Assembly: GCA_023145615.1 (NCBI GenBank)
Contig: JAGLDK010000042.1
Span: 1-33,470, forward strand
DNA: 33,470 nucleotides
Direction: 5' to 3'
From: Ichthyobacteriaceae bacterium
GTDB taxonomy: Bacteria; Bacteroidota; Bacteroidia; Flavobacteriales; JADGDT01
Part shown: in pieces, positions 8,101-16,089 of the stretch
Numbering within the stretch: position 1 is the first letter of the stretch
Layout: each line of letters opens with the position of its first letter
The notes under the pieces: generated by a model
Told to the model about the DNA's origin: nothing
The model's database searches: none
What the model saw: only the letters and a program-made list of their open reading frames with translations
Translations under genes and position numbers: made by a program

Positions 8101-8139
8101 AAATAGTTTAATCTAATTATTTTTATAAATAAACTATTT
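8101..8139 (+). promoter_or_regulatory. inverted repeat upstream of the FkbM methyltransferase gene
   Basis: AAATAGTTTA at 8101-8110 is the exact reverse complement of TAAACTATTT at 8130-8139, separated by 19 bases, ending 17 bases before the ATG. It could be an operator or a leader hairpin; in DNA this AT-rich a chance origin cannot be excluded. Confidence 0.3.
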
Positions 8140-8156
8140 ACAAACCCTACTTTACT

Positions 8157-8972
8157 ATGAATAAGTATTTAAAATATGCATTAGAAGCAATAAAAATGTG
8201 GGATATTTACATTATATGGACATCTTTTAAATATTTTGCAACTAATACCCCCCCTAAAAAAAGCCTACAAATAAATAATCCTACAATGGGTAATTTTATG
8301 TGCAGAGCTAATACTACCGATTTTATGTACAGTTTTTTTTCGTACGAATACAAAATCAAACTTAAAATACTAGATAAAATTAAAGATTTTGAAGTGTTTA
8401 TTGATGTTGGTGCCTGTATTGGAGATTACAGTATTTGGATGGCAAAAAACAATCTTAAATCTTACGCTTTCGAACCTAATAAGGATAATTTTAAAAGCTT
8501 AAATGAAAATATAAATTTAAATAACCTATCAAATAATGTAACTACTTTTAATTATGGATTAGGACTAAAAAATGAAAAAGCAACTTTTGGTACGCATCCT
8601 ATAAATAGAGGATACTCTGGTAAGGATATTAATTACGACGAATTTATTAATCAAGAAGTTGAAATAAAAAAATTTGATAGTGTTTTTGAAAGTATGAATA
8701 TAGGATACGATACTCCTATTATAATGAAAATTGATGTTGAAGGAATGGAAGCCGATGTTATTGAAGGGGCTGAAAATTTCTTTTCGAAAGCAAGCAGAAT
8801 TTTATTAATTTTCGAATCGCATACTCGTAGTAGTAAAACATTAACTGCTTTAAGTAAAATTGCAATGTTTACGTTTGTTGATATGGATGAACTAAATATT
8901 GGTATATTAATTGATAACACTGCTAAAACAACAAAAATTAAACGCAAAAAATTAGAACACGAAATATCTTGA
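8157..8972 (+). CDS. FkbM-family SAM-dependent methyltransferase
   Basis: The 271-residue protein is an FkbM-type (PF05050) methyltransferase, a class that O-methylates sugars in glycans or other small hydroxylated substrates. SAM-binding motif I is FIDVGACIGDYS (residues 81-92) followed by the acidic loop YAFEPN (about 103-108). The family C-terminal hallmark MKIDVEGMEADVIEGA is near 194-209, followed by ILLIFESHT. About 80 N-terminal residues precede the Rossmann domain. No signal peptide is obvious. The gene is flanked by terminators on both sides, so it is transcribed alone and not as part of a glycan operon; its substrate cannot be inferred from neighbours. Confidence 0.9.
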   Translation: MNKYLKYALEAIKMWDIYIIWTSFKYFATNTPPKKSLQINNPTMGNFMCRANTTDFMYSFFSYEYKIKLKILDKIKDFEVFIDVGACIGDYSIWMAKNNLKSYAFEPNKDNFKSLNENINLNNLSNNVTTFNYGLGLKNEKATFGTHPINRGYSGKDINYDEFINQEVEIKKFDSVFESMNIGYDTPIIMKIDVEGMEADVIEGAENFFSKASRILLIFESHTRSSKTLTALSKIAMFTFVDMDELNIGILIDNTAKTTKIKRKKLEHEIS

Positions 8973-8976
8973 AAAT

Positions 8977-9023
8977 AAAAATGTGATATGTATTTTTTAA
9001 AAAGTACATATCACATTTTTTTT
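8977..9023. terminator. bidirectional terminator between fkbM-type gene and tolC-type gene
   Basis: AAAAATGTGATATGTA at 8977-8992 is the reverse complement of TACATATCACATTTTT at 9005-9020, with A and T runs on both sides. It lies between convergent genes and can serve both strands. Confidence 0.88.
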
Positions 9024-9082
9024 ATGGTAAATTGATAATAGCTAATAACCGTATTTACAAAATAAGTTAAACAATAACAGTT

Positions 9083-10402
9083 CTACATTTCTTGCATAAA
9101 CAAACCTGCAAGTTTTATTAACTGCAACTCTGCAATTTTAGCTGTAAATTTTGCATCGTTATACTGATTTATCGAATTCTGAAGATTTACCTGAGCATTT
9201 CTATAATCAATAGAAGTAATTAAACCCAAACTAAATTTCTCTTTCGAATAAGAATAATTTAACTTATTTGTTTCCATATTAGTTTCTTCAGCTTTTAAAA
9301 TATACTTTGAATTTTTGTAAGTAACATAAGCATTCGATACCATACGCTCTAAATTATTCTCCTGATTAAACACTCTTTCTTCAGCATTTAACTCCAATAT
9401 TTTAGCATTCTGAACTTGAGTATGAGTTCTTCCACCATCAAAAATATTCCAGCTAAGTATTGCCGATGCATTATATCCCTGAGATTCACTTTCTAACATA
9501 AATCCAACCTCGTTATCTTGATGCACATAATTATAACCTCCATTAATATCTATTTTAGGCATATAACCCGACTTTTTAGATGCTGTATCGAAACTAGCAA
9601 TTAATACATTTTGTTGAGCCAATAAATATTCTACATTTTTAGACTGGGCAAGTGTTAACATCTCAGTTTCCGAAATCTGTTTACTAATAATTACGTTTGT
9701 ATCAACAATAAATTTAGTATGCACATCTCTCGATAAAACAACATTAAAATTACGTTGTAATACTTGTAAACTATTCTCTATTTTAAACAAATTAATACTG
9801 TCTTTGTTTCTATCAACCTCAGCCTTTAGCACATCTAACTTTGTAGCCTGACCAAATTCGGCTTGAGTTTTAATCTTTAAAAGCCTTTCTTTCGAAATAT
9901 CAATAGTACGTTTCTGATTTTCGTATCTAGATACTTGATTTGCTATCTGATAATAACCAACAATAAGTTGCATTAACACATTTTCGATGGTAGCACGAGC
10001 CTGTAATTCGGAAACTGTAAGTCTTGAATCGAACTTTTTGCTGTTATAAAACCTGCTCATTCCATCAAAAACACGATAGTTTAAAGCCACCCCATAATTA
10101 TAATTTAACGATTGGGCTCCGTCTTGTTCGGCTACTCCTCTACTTCCAAAATTCTGATAAACATCTTCGTTTTTATAATTATAAGCACCTTTTGCTCCAA
10201 GAGTTGGCATATATCCCGAATTCATAATTCCAGCATTATTTTCGGCAATGCTAATATTATTTCTGGCAATTTTTATATCATGATTTTCTTTCATGGCAAT
10301 TGCCACTGCCTCTTTTATTGTTAACACCTCAGTTTGCACCAAACTATTTTCTTGTGCAAAAATTACCAGAGGCATCATTAATAATATTATAATTTTTTTC
10401 AT
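9083..10402 (-). CDS. TolC-family outer-membrane efflux channel
   Basis: The 439-residue protein is the outer-membrane duct of the tripartite pump encoded just upstream. A signal peptide (KKIIILLMMPLVIFA) is followed by two repeated OEP domains (PF02321): the first from VLTIKEAVAIAMKENHDIKIARNN to about residue 215, the second from about 235 to the end, each of long alpha-helical hairpin regions with short beta segments (for example QSLNYNYGVALNYRVFDG and SAILSWNIFDGGRTHTQVQNAK). Length is typical for Bacteroidota TolC proteins; no N-terminal lipobox cysteine is seen. It is the third gene of the adaptor-RND-TolC order, separated from the RND gene by 210 bases containing short repeats, so read-through or a secondary promoter there is possible. 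Confidence 0.95.
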   Translation of the reverse strand: MKKIIILLMMPLVIFAQENSLVQTEVLTIKEAVAIAMKENHDIKIARNNISIAENNAGIMNSGYMPTLGAKGAYNYKNEDVYQNFGSRGVAEQDGAQSLNYNYGVALNYRVFDGMSRFYNSKKFDSRLTVSELQARATIENVLMQLIVGYYQIANQVSRYENQKRTIDISKERLLKIKTQAEFGQATKLDVLKAEVDRNKDSINLFKIENSLQVLQRNFNVVLSRDVHTKFIVDTNVIISKQISETEMLTLAQSKNVEYLLAQQNVLIASFDTASKKSGYMPKIDINGGYNYVHQDNEVGFMLESESQGYNASAILSWNIFDGGRTHTQVQNAKILELNAEERVFNQENNLERMVSNAYVTYKNSKYILKAEETNMETNKLNYSYSKEKFSLGLITSIDYRNAQVNLQNSINQYNDAKFTAKIAELQLIKLAGLFMQEM

Positions 10403-10415
10403 TATAGTAAATTTT

Positions 10416-10468
10416 AATTGTCAATGGTTAATTGTCAATAGTTAATGGTTAATAAACTACTGACAATT
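10416..10468. repeat. short tandem/inverted repeat between the RND and tolC-type genes
   Basis: AATTGTCAATGGTT at 10416-10429 is repeated as AATTGTCAATAGTT at 10430-10443, then a partial AATGGTT follows at 10444-10450, and the inverse TGACAATT occurs at 10461-10468. The core AATGGTTAATT also occurs just downstream of two other genes, at 6302-6312 and 20602-20612, so this looks like a small dispersed intergenic repeat. Confidence 0.55.
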
Positions 10469-10612
10469 AAATTTGATTCTCAAACAAATGTAGCGGAATA
10501 GTTACTACGCTACTACCTATAGTAATGGGTATTAACGATAATAATCATTCTATAAATCACGTAATTTATCAGAGAATCTTAAATTTAAAACAGCTATATC
10601 AGCAATAATAAA

Positions 10613-13600
10613 TTATATATCTCCAGCCTTACGTTCAGCTTCCTGCTCTCTAATAGCTCTTTCTAATAACTCAGGTTCAATACTTTCTCCAGTCCAAATT
10701 TTATGTTTCAATCGTTTCATATTATTAAACGATTTAATCATAATAGGAAACATAACTAACGTAATTATTGTTGAAAATAAAATTCCGTAACCAATAGATA
10801 TTGCCATTGGTTTTAAAAACTGAGCTTGTGTACTTTTCTCGAACAACATAGGTGCTAAACCTGCAATTGTTGTTAACGATGTTAAAAATATTGGACGGAA
10901 ACGGGAATAACCTGTACGTTTTAAAGCCTCATCAAATTTTATTCCTTCCTTTAAATATCCATTAAATTTACCCACAAACACCAATGCATCGTTTACTAAA
11001 ACTCCTACCAGAGCCACAATTCCTAATGCCGATAAAATATTAATTTGAATATCGTGTATCCAATGCCCCCAAATTACACCTACCGAACTAAACGGAATAA
11101 GTAATAGCACCAAAACAGTTTGTCCGAACGAGCGGAAAGTAAAAGTAATTACAGCAAAAATTAAGAAAAACATTATTGGCAATACAAGCGCTGCCGAAGT
11201 TTTTGTTTTAAACATTTCTCTTACTTGCCCTTCAAATGCAACTTCAACAGAAGGATATTTTGCTAAAATTTCGGGAACAATATTTTCTTTAACCTCAGCC
11301 ATAATATCCGATGCCGAACTTTTTTCGTTCATTAAATCGGCTTCAACAATAATTTCTCGTTGTGCATCTAAATGATTTATTGCTACAGTACCACGTTGTA
11401 TTGTGTATGTTGCAACTTCTGCAAAAGGAATACGTTGTCCGGTTTTGGTTGTAATTCTCATCTCATCTAAATTTGATATTGATGCACGATAATCTTCATC
11501 ATATCTAACCCAAATTTTAACCTGATCTCTGCCACGTTGCAAACGCTGAACTTCTTTTCCGAAGAATCCAGAACGCACCTGCCCCATTACATCTCTTAAA
11601 CTAAGCCCTAACATATAAGCTTTATCTTTAAGCTTAACATCAATTTCTTTAATCCCCTTCGGGTCGTCGTCCATTACATCTCTTAAAGCTGGCATTTTAT
11701 TTAATTCAGCTTTTAAGTCGATTTTAGCTTTATTTAATTCTTCTAAATCCTGACCAACAAATGCTACTGAAACTGGCTTTCCGAAATGACTACCACTACC
11801 AAACGACAAATATTCTACACCATAAGTTGCTCCAATTCGTTCTTTTAAATCTCTTACAATTATATCACTTTGTAAATTACGTATTTCAGCATCAAGCATA
11901 ATTATAGTAACCTTTCCATCTGATGTAGCTGGTCCGGTTTGAGAATAAATTGTTTCAATAATTTGTAAACTATCTCCTCTTTGAGAAGAAAAATAATCGT
12001 TAGTTTCCTGAGCTGCTTTTTCTATTTTCTCAAGCCAAGCCATTGTAATTTCAGCTTTAGTACCAGCTGGCATTTTCAATACAATTGGCACAGTTGCTCT
12101 ATCCATATTGGGAAAAAATGTTTTTCCAATAACTCCACCTTTTACAGCAGCAAGAGAAATAATAAACATTGCAAATATTGTAGCAAAAGTTAAACTTTTG
12201 TTTTTAAGTACATAAACCAAAACAGGCATATAAAGCTTGTCTCGCATCCAAAACATAATTTTATCGAATGTTTTAGTAATAATATTATCCTTTTTCTTTC
12301 CAGATAATCCTTTAGAATGAGCCAAGTGCGATGGTAAAAATATTAATGCTTCAATAAGCGAAATAGCCAAAGTAGCAACAACAACAAAAGCAACCTCTCC
12401 AAAGAAATCAGATAACCTACCATCTAAGAAAAATAAAGCTCCAAAAGCAATCATAGTAGTAAGTACTGCCGAAACTATTGAAGGTATTACTTCCATAGTA
12501 CCATCAATGGCAGCTTGCACTGAGTTTTTTCCTTTTTCGTAGTGGTGATAAACATTTTCGGCAATTACAATACCATCGTCAACTAAAATACCAATAACAA
12601 CAATCATACCAAATAACGATAGCATATTAACCGTCATTCCGTAAGCTGTACCCAAAATAAACATTCCTAAAAACGATACGGGGAAACCTGCTGCTACCCA
12701 AAATGCCATACGTGGATTTAAGAAAAGTGACAAGAATAACAACACCAAAAGCATACCCGAAAGTCCATTATTTATCAATAAATCTTGACGACTTTTAAGT
12801 ATATCACTCATGTTATTAGTAACCTCAATATCTATACCGCTTTTGGTTTGATTATATTCCTCAATATATACTGCAACCTTTTCTACAACACTAACTAAAT
12901 CTTCGTCATCAGTAGTCATTACGTTTACGTAAATTGATCGAGATCCATTTATGTGTATTTCATTTGGAGAATCAGACCAGCGATCTGTTACAGTAGCAAT
13001 ATCTTTCAATAATACTTTTTTACCTGATTTATCAGATCTAATAAGTATGTTGTCCATTTTATGAGCGTAGTATTCTTTAGCTCTACCTCTAATTAAATAC
13101 TCCTCTTTATCAGTTTTAATTTTACCACCAGTTAAATCAATATTTTCGTTTCGTACTGCTGCCGCAACCTGTTCGAAAGTAAGATTATACGAACGCATTT
13201 TTGTTTCGTTAACCGCAATTTCTATTTCCTCATCCGGAAAACCGTAAAGTGTTATTTTAGATATTCCGCCCAAACGTCTAAGATCATCTTCTATTTTTCT
13301 AGCAGCATCTTTTAACGATTTTAACGAAACATCATCTCCTGAAACTACAAAACCAATTGCTCTATTGGTGTTTTCGTTTTTAAAAACTACAATAGGCTCC
13401 ATCATTGCTGGAAAAGACGCAATTCTATCAACCGCATTTTTAACATCCTGAAAAGCTTTATTGGTATCGTAACCTTTTAAAATTTCAACTTTTACAGTCC
13501 CCATGTTTTCAGATGAAGTTGATGTAAAACGCTCAACACCCGAAATTCCCCTAAGATTTTCTTCAATTTGAATAATTATACCTTCCTCTACTTCTTTTGG

Positions 13601-13768
13601 CGATGCACCCGGATAAATACCCTGAATGGTAATCATTCTGTTTTTAATCAATGGAAAAAATGATGCTCCCATGTTGATCATACTAAAATACCCAAACACA
13701 ACAAGTGCAAAAATAAGCACATTGGTGGCAACCGGATATTTTATAAAATATGTTATTATTTTTCTCAT
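10613..13768 (-). CDS. RND-family (AcrB/HAE1-like) inner-membrane efflux transporter
   Basis: The 1051-residue protein is the proton-driven pump of the tripartite system (ACR_tran, PF00873). An N-terminal membrane helix (about 12-32) is followed by the first periplasmic porter region beginning FFPLIKNRMITIQGIYPGAS, then transmembrane block 2-6. The proton-relay acidic pair is in IGILVDDGIVIAENV at D397-D398 (TM4). A second periplasmic region runs from about 560 to 850, and a second membrane block follows, with ALVGVLVNDALVFVGKFN near 950 and the closing RPIFLTSLTTIAGLAPML motif. All expected segments are present. Substrates cannot be read from sequence; the ~1,050-residue length and the linked adaptor suit HAE1-type hydrophobe/drug efflux rather than the heavy-metal class. 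The start lies 10 bases after the adaptor stop, so they form one operon. Confidence 0.96.
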   Translation of the reverse strand: MRKIITYFIKYPVATNVLIFALVVFGYFSMINMGASFFPLIKNRMITIQGIYPGASPKEVEEGIIIQIEENLRGISGVERFTSTSSENMGTVKVEILKGYDTNKAFQDVKNAVDRIASFPAMMEPIVVFKNENTNRAIGFVVSGDDVSLKSLKDAARKIEDDLRRLGGISKITLYGFPDEEIEIAVNETKMRSYNLTFEQVAAAVRNENIDLTGGKIKTDKEEYLIRGRAKEYYAHKMDNILIRSDKSGKKVLLKDIATVTDRWSDSPNEIHINGSRSIYVNVMTTDDEDLVSVVEKVAVYIEEYNQTKSGIDIEVTNNMSDILKSRQDLLINNGLSGMLLVLLFLSLFLNPRMAFWVAAGFPVSFLGMFILGTAYGMTVNMLSLFGMIVVIGILVDDGIVIAENVYHHYEKGKNSVQAAIDGTMEVIPSIVSAVLTTMIAFGALFFLDGRLSDFFGEVAFVVVATLAISLIEALIFLPSHLAHSKGLSGKKKDNIITKTFDKIMFWMRDKLYMPVLVYVLKNKSLTFATIFAMFIISLAAVKGGVIGKTFFPNMDRATVPIVLKMPAGTKAEITMAWLEKIEKAAQETNDYFSSQRGDSLQIIETIYSQTGPATSDGKVTIIMLDAEIRNLQSDIIVRDLKERIGATYGVEYLSFGSGSHFGKPVSVAFVGQDLEELNKAKIDLKAELNKMPALRDVMDDDPKGIKEIDVKLKDKAYMLGLSLRDVMGQVRSGFFGKEVQRLQRGRDQVKIWVRYDEDYRASISNLDEMRITTKTGQRIPFAEVATYTIQRGTVAINHLDAQREIIVEADLMNEKSSASDIMAEVKENIVPEILAKYPSVEVAFEGQVREMFKTKTSAALVLPIMFFLIFAVITFTFRSFGQTVLVLLLIPFSSVGVIWGHWIHDIQINILSALGIVALVGVLVNDALVFVGKFNGYLKEGIKFDEALKRTGYSRFRPIFLTSLTTIAGLAPMLFEKSTQAQFLKPMAISIGYGILFSTIITLVMFPIMIKSFNNMKRLKHKIWTGESIEPELLERAIREQEAERKAGDI

Positions 13769-13778
13769 TTTTTCAACC

Positions 13779-14891
13779 CTATTTATTTACCTTAACTTCC
13801 ATTCCGTTAAACGCTCCACCAACATTTTGAGTAACAATTTTTGCTCCTTGTGATAAGTTGTTAACTATAACAGTTTTTTTATTATAACGCACAGCATTAA
13901 TTTTAAACTCTTTTAGCTTCGAGTTTTCAACCAAATAAATGTAATCGTTATTATGTATCAAGTTTCTTGATATTATGGTTGCATTATCAACAGTTTTACC
14001 TTCAATTTGTGCATCTAAATACATTCCCGATTTTAAACCTTTTCCACGTACCTCAATAAACACCGATACTGTTTGCGTATTTAAATCAATAGCTCCGTTT
14101 ATACGTTTTATAGTAGCAGTCCATTTACTAACTTTATCGTTTGTTAAAACAGTAACCGTATTACCAACATTCATGTAATTAGCATCTTTTGATTTTACAG
14201 CTAATTCTAACTCAAAAACATCCATATTACTGAAAGTTCCAATTTTCTGACCAGCACGTACCAAACCACCCGGATTAACATTCGATTCGGTTACAATACC
14301 ATTAAACTTAGCTCTAACATTAAATTTACTATGTTTAGCTTCTAAATTTTTAATAGCATAATATTGCGTGTAAACCTTACGACCAGTAATAAAATACTTC
14401 TCTTTTTTAGAGTTTGTTTTAGGTAATTGTTTGATTGTTTTTTCAATATTAAAATCTTGTAAATATTTTTCCCATTTATTAAACTCGTTTGGGTAATCAA
14501 TTTTTATATCAGAAAGAATACTTGTAATTAAGTTCTGAAATTCGCTACGGCTAGAAAATAGTTGTGCACGTACTTCCGAATCATCAACTCTTAACATCAA
14601 TTCTCCTTTTCGGTATTTAGTACCAACTCTAAACTCTTTAGATGCACCTTTTAAAACACCTGTTACTTCAGTAAAAATTCCAATAGAATTTTTTGCTTTA
14701 AGCTGTCCCGATCCTTCTACTATTAAATTTATGGTAGAATTTTTCACTTCCTGCACAAACACAACTCTATCGGCTGGTTTATACAAACGGTCTATTTTAG
14801 GCTTAACTGAACCAATTTTTTTTGCCGCCAAAACTGCCACTACTAGCACTATTACAGCAATCACCCAGGTTTTTCTTACGTTTAACTTCAT
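13779..14891 (-). CDS. RND efflux periplasmic adaptor (HlyD/MFP family)
   Basis: The 370-residue membrane-fusion protein joins the RND pump to the TolC channel. An N-terminal anchor (WVIAVIVLVVAVLAA, residues 9-23) lacks a lipobox Cys. The barrel-sandwich/lipoyl half begins at GSGQLKAKNSIGIFTEVTG; a helical hairpin of about 60 residues (roughly 105-175) follows, then the return strand FNVRAKFNGIVTESNVNPGGLVRAGQ. The beta-barrel domain comes after 'LELAVKSKDANYMNVGNTVTVL', and a membrane-proximal C-terminal domain ends NGMEVKVNK. It is the first pump gene downstream of the MarR regulator, 115 bases away. Confidence 0.93.
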   Translation of the reverse strand: MKLNVRKTWVIAVIVLVVAVLAAKKIGSVKPKIDRLYKPADRVVFVQEVKNSTINLIVEGSGQLKAKNSIGIFTEVTGVLKGASKEFRVGTKYRKGELMLRVDDSEVRAQLFSSRSEFQNLITSILSDIKIDYPNEFNKWEKYLQDFNIEKTIKQLPKTNSKKEKYFITGRKVYTQYYAIKNLEAKHSKFNVRAKFNGIVTESNVNPGGLVRAGQKIGTFSNMDVFELELAVKSKDANYMNVGNTVTVLTNDKVSKWTATIKRINGAIDLNTQTVSVFIEVRGKGLKSGMYLDAQIEGKTVDNATIISRNLIHNNDYIYLVENSKLKEFKINAVRYNKKTVIVNNLSQGAKIVTQNVGGAFNGMEVKVNK

Positions 14892-14904
14892 TTTGTTTTT
14901 ATTT

Positions 14905-14922
14905 CTGATGCTTAATCATCAG
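14905..14922 (-). promoter_or_regulatory. hairpin/palindrome just before the adaptor gene start
   Basis: CTGATG at 14905-14910 and CATCAG at 14917-14922 form an inverted repeat with a 6-base loop, ending 13 bases before the adaptor ATG (14891, minus strand). It could be a MarR operator half or a leader hairpin controlling translation; not distinctive enough to choose. Confidence 0.3.
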
Positions 14923-15006
14923 GTTACTATATTTAACATATTCTGCAATTACTAAATACCAAACACCAATTTTTGTATCAATATGGTTTACGAATATTAA
15001 TTGCAT

Positions 15007-15459
15007 CTACAACCTACTTTCTAACTCAATAGCTTTATCCTTCAACCTATTTTTAAACTCTATAAACTTGTTATATTCCTCATCTGTAAAAACTGATTTC
15101 AGTTCCTTATCAACTTCACTAATAATTGGTGTTAGCTCTTTAACTTTCTCTTTTCCAAGATTTGTAAGATAAATATGATTAATACGTTTATCTTCTCTTG
15201 AGCCAACTCTTAAAACCAAATTTTTCTTTTCTAAAGTATTAATAACCCTAGCCATAGTGGTTTTATCTCTGCCTATTTTATTCGATAACTCTTTCTGACT
15301 CATGCCGTCATCGAAACTCAAATGCTTTAAAAAAGCAAATTGATCGCCACTAATATCAATATGCCTTACTTGGAGTGTTTTTTCCATTAACCTCCTGATT
15401 TTATGAGACAAACATCCAATAGGATGTATTACCTGAATATCTTTTATGTTCTCAATCAT
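15007..15459 (-). CDS. MarR-family transcriptional regulator of the efflux operon
   Basis: The 150-residue regulator has a central winged helix-turn-helix: MSQKELSNKIGRDKTTMARVINTLEKK (recognition helix around GRDKTTMARV) followed by the wing LVLRVGSREDKRINHIYLT, flanked by helices that form the MarR dimer interface. I start it at the ATG at 15459 (MIENIKD...). The open frame extends to a TTG at 15504, but a promoter-like sequence occupies 15480-15520, so the longer start is unlikely. MarR proteins repress their own promoter and neighbouring pump genes until a phenolic or drug-like ligand binds; the position upstream of a complete RND system on the same strand fits that role. Confidence 0.9.
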   Translation of the reverse strand: MIENIKDIQVIHPIGCLSHKIRRLMEKTLQVRHIDISGDQFAFLKHLSFDDGMSQKELSNKIGRDKTTMARVINTLEKKNLVLRVGSREDKRINHIYLTNLGKEKVKELTPIISEVDKELKSVFTDEEYNKFIEFKNRLKDKAIELESRL

Positions 15460-15488
15460 AGTATTTAGTTGTACATACACCTTTAAGC

Positions 15489-15521
15489 CCGCAAAAGAAA
15501 GCAAAATTTAATTGACAAACA
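15489..15521 (-). promoter_or_regulatory. putative promoter of the marR-efflux unit
   Basis: On the minus strand a TTTG in ...TTGTTTGTC (about 15515-15520) is followed about 17 bases later by TTCTTTTG, one mismatch from the Bacteroidota TAnnTTTG element. Transcription would begin some 25-30 bases before the ATG at 15459. Confidence 0.45.
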
Positions 15522-15554
15522 AGTTAAAATATGTGACAAATCATATTTTTAACT
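15522..15554 (-). promoter_or_regulatory. inverted repeat, candidate MarR operator
   Basis: AGTTAAAATATG at 15522-15533 is mirrored by CATATTTTTAACT at 15542-15554, identical to its reverse complement except for one extra T, around an 8-base spacer. It abuts the putative -33 region of the marR promoter, the place expected for autoregulation. Confidence 0.4.
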
Positions 15555-15580
15555 GATATTAACATAAGTTATATATATAC

Positions 15581-15745
15581 AAAACACCTCTACCTGATGA
15601 ACTAAATCATCAAATAGAGGTGTTACATTTATTAAAAAAAAATTAAGCGTAATAACTTAAACTATACAAAAGATGTATATTAATTATACAATTTAATAAA
15701 ATTGGTTATCCAACAAATAAGGTGAAATTATTTATTTTTGTTATT
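15581..15745 (-). ncRNA. candidate small RNA: orphan promoter element and orphan terminator
   Basis: A strong two-step hairpin lies at 15583-15624 (AACACCTCTA with TAGAGGTGTT, inner GATGA with TCATC) although no protein gene ends nearby: marR starts to the left on the minus strand and the next gene starts far to the right. On the minus strand the hairpin is followed by TTTT. About 130 bases upstream, the minus strand has TATCTTTG (plus positions 15751-15758), a perfect TAnnTTTG element. A transcript of roughly 160 bases from about 15745 to 15581 would contain no meaningful open frame. This is inference from position; an abandoned gene's terminator is the alternative. Confidence 0.3.
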
Positions 15746-15758
15746 GGAAGCAAAGATA

Positions 15759-16089
15759 TTAATTGACTGTGGGTTAGTTTTTTTTAAATCGAAAAGATGT
15801 CTAATATACCTTTCGGCTCCGCTAAATATCACGATTATTCTACAACATTAATGGTAGAACCAAAACTATAATTCATATATATTTAAAACATTTATTTTAA
15901 GATACATACACTACAATTTAATATAAAAAAAATGTTAAGTTTTAACTTAAATAAACCACAAACTAAACTATAATTAATATCTTCTAAAAATTAAAGAAAC
16001 TAAGCCTTATAATTAGTTTTTTTATCGACTTAAAAAGTAAACATATAATACTTATATTATATTACAGTATAAACTAATCCCATTATTAA
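15759..16089. other. intergenic upstream of the M1-like gene
   Basis: About 330 AT-rich bases with no open frame of interest. It should contain the promoter of the plus-strand gene at 16090, but no clear TAnnTTTG element is seen close to its start. Confidence 0.4.

Noticed and set aside
15460-15504. Longer MarR start at a TTG codon
   Set aside because: The added 15 residues do not belong to the MarR fold and the segment coincides with a promoter-like sequence; the ATG at 15459 is preferred.
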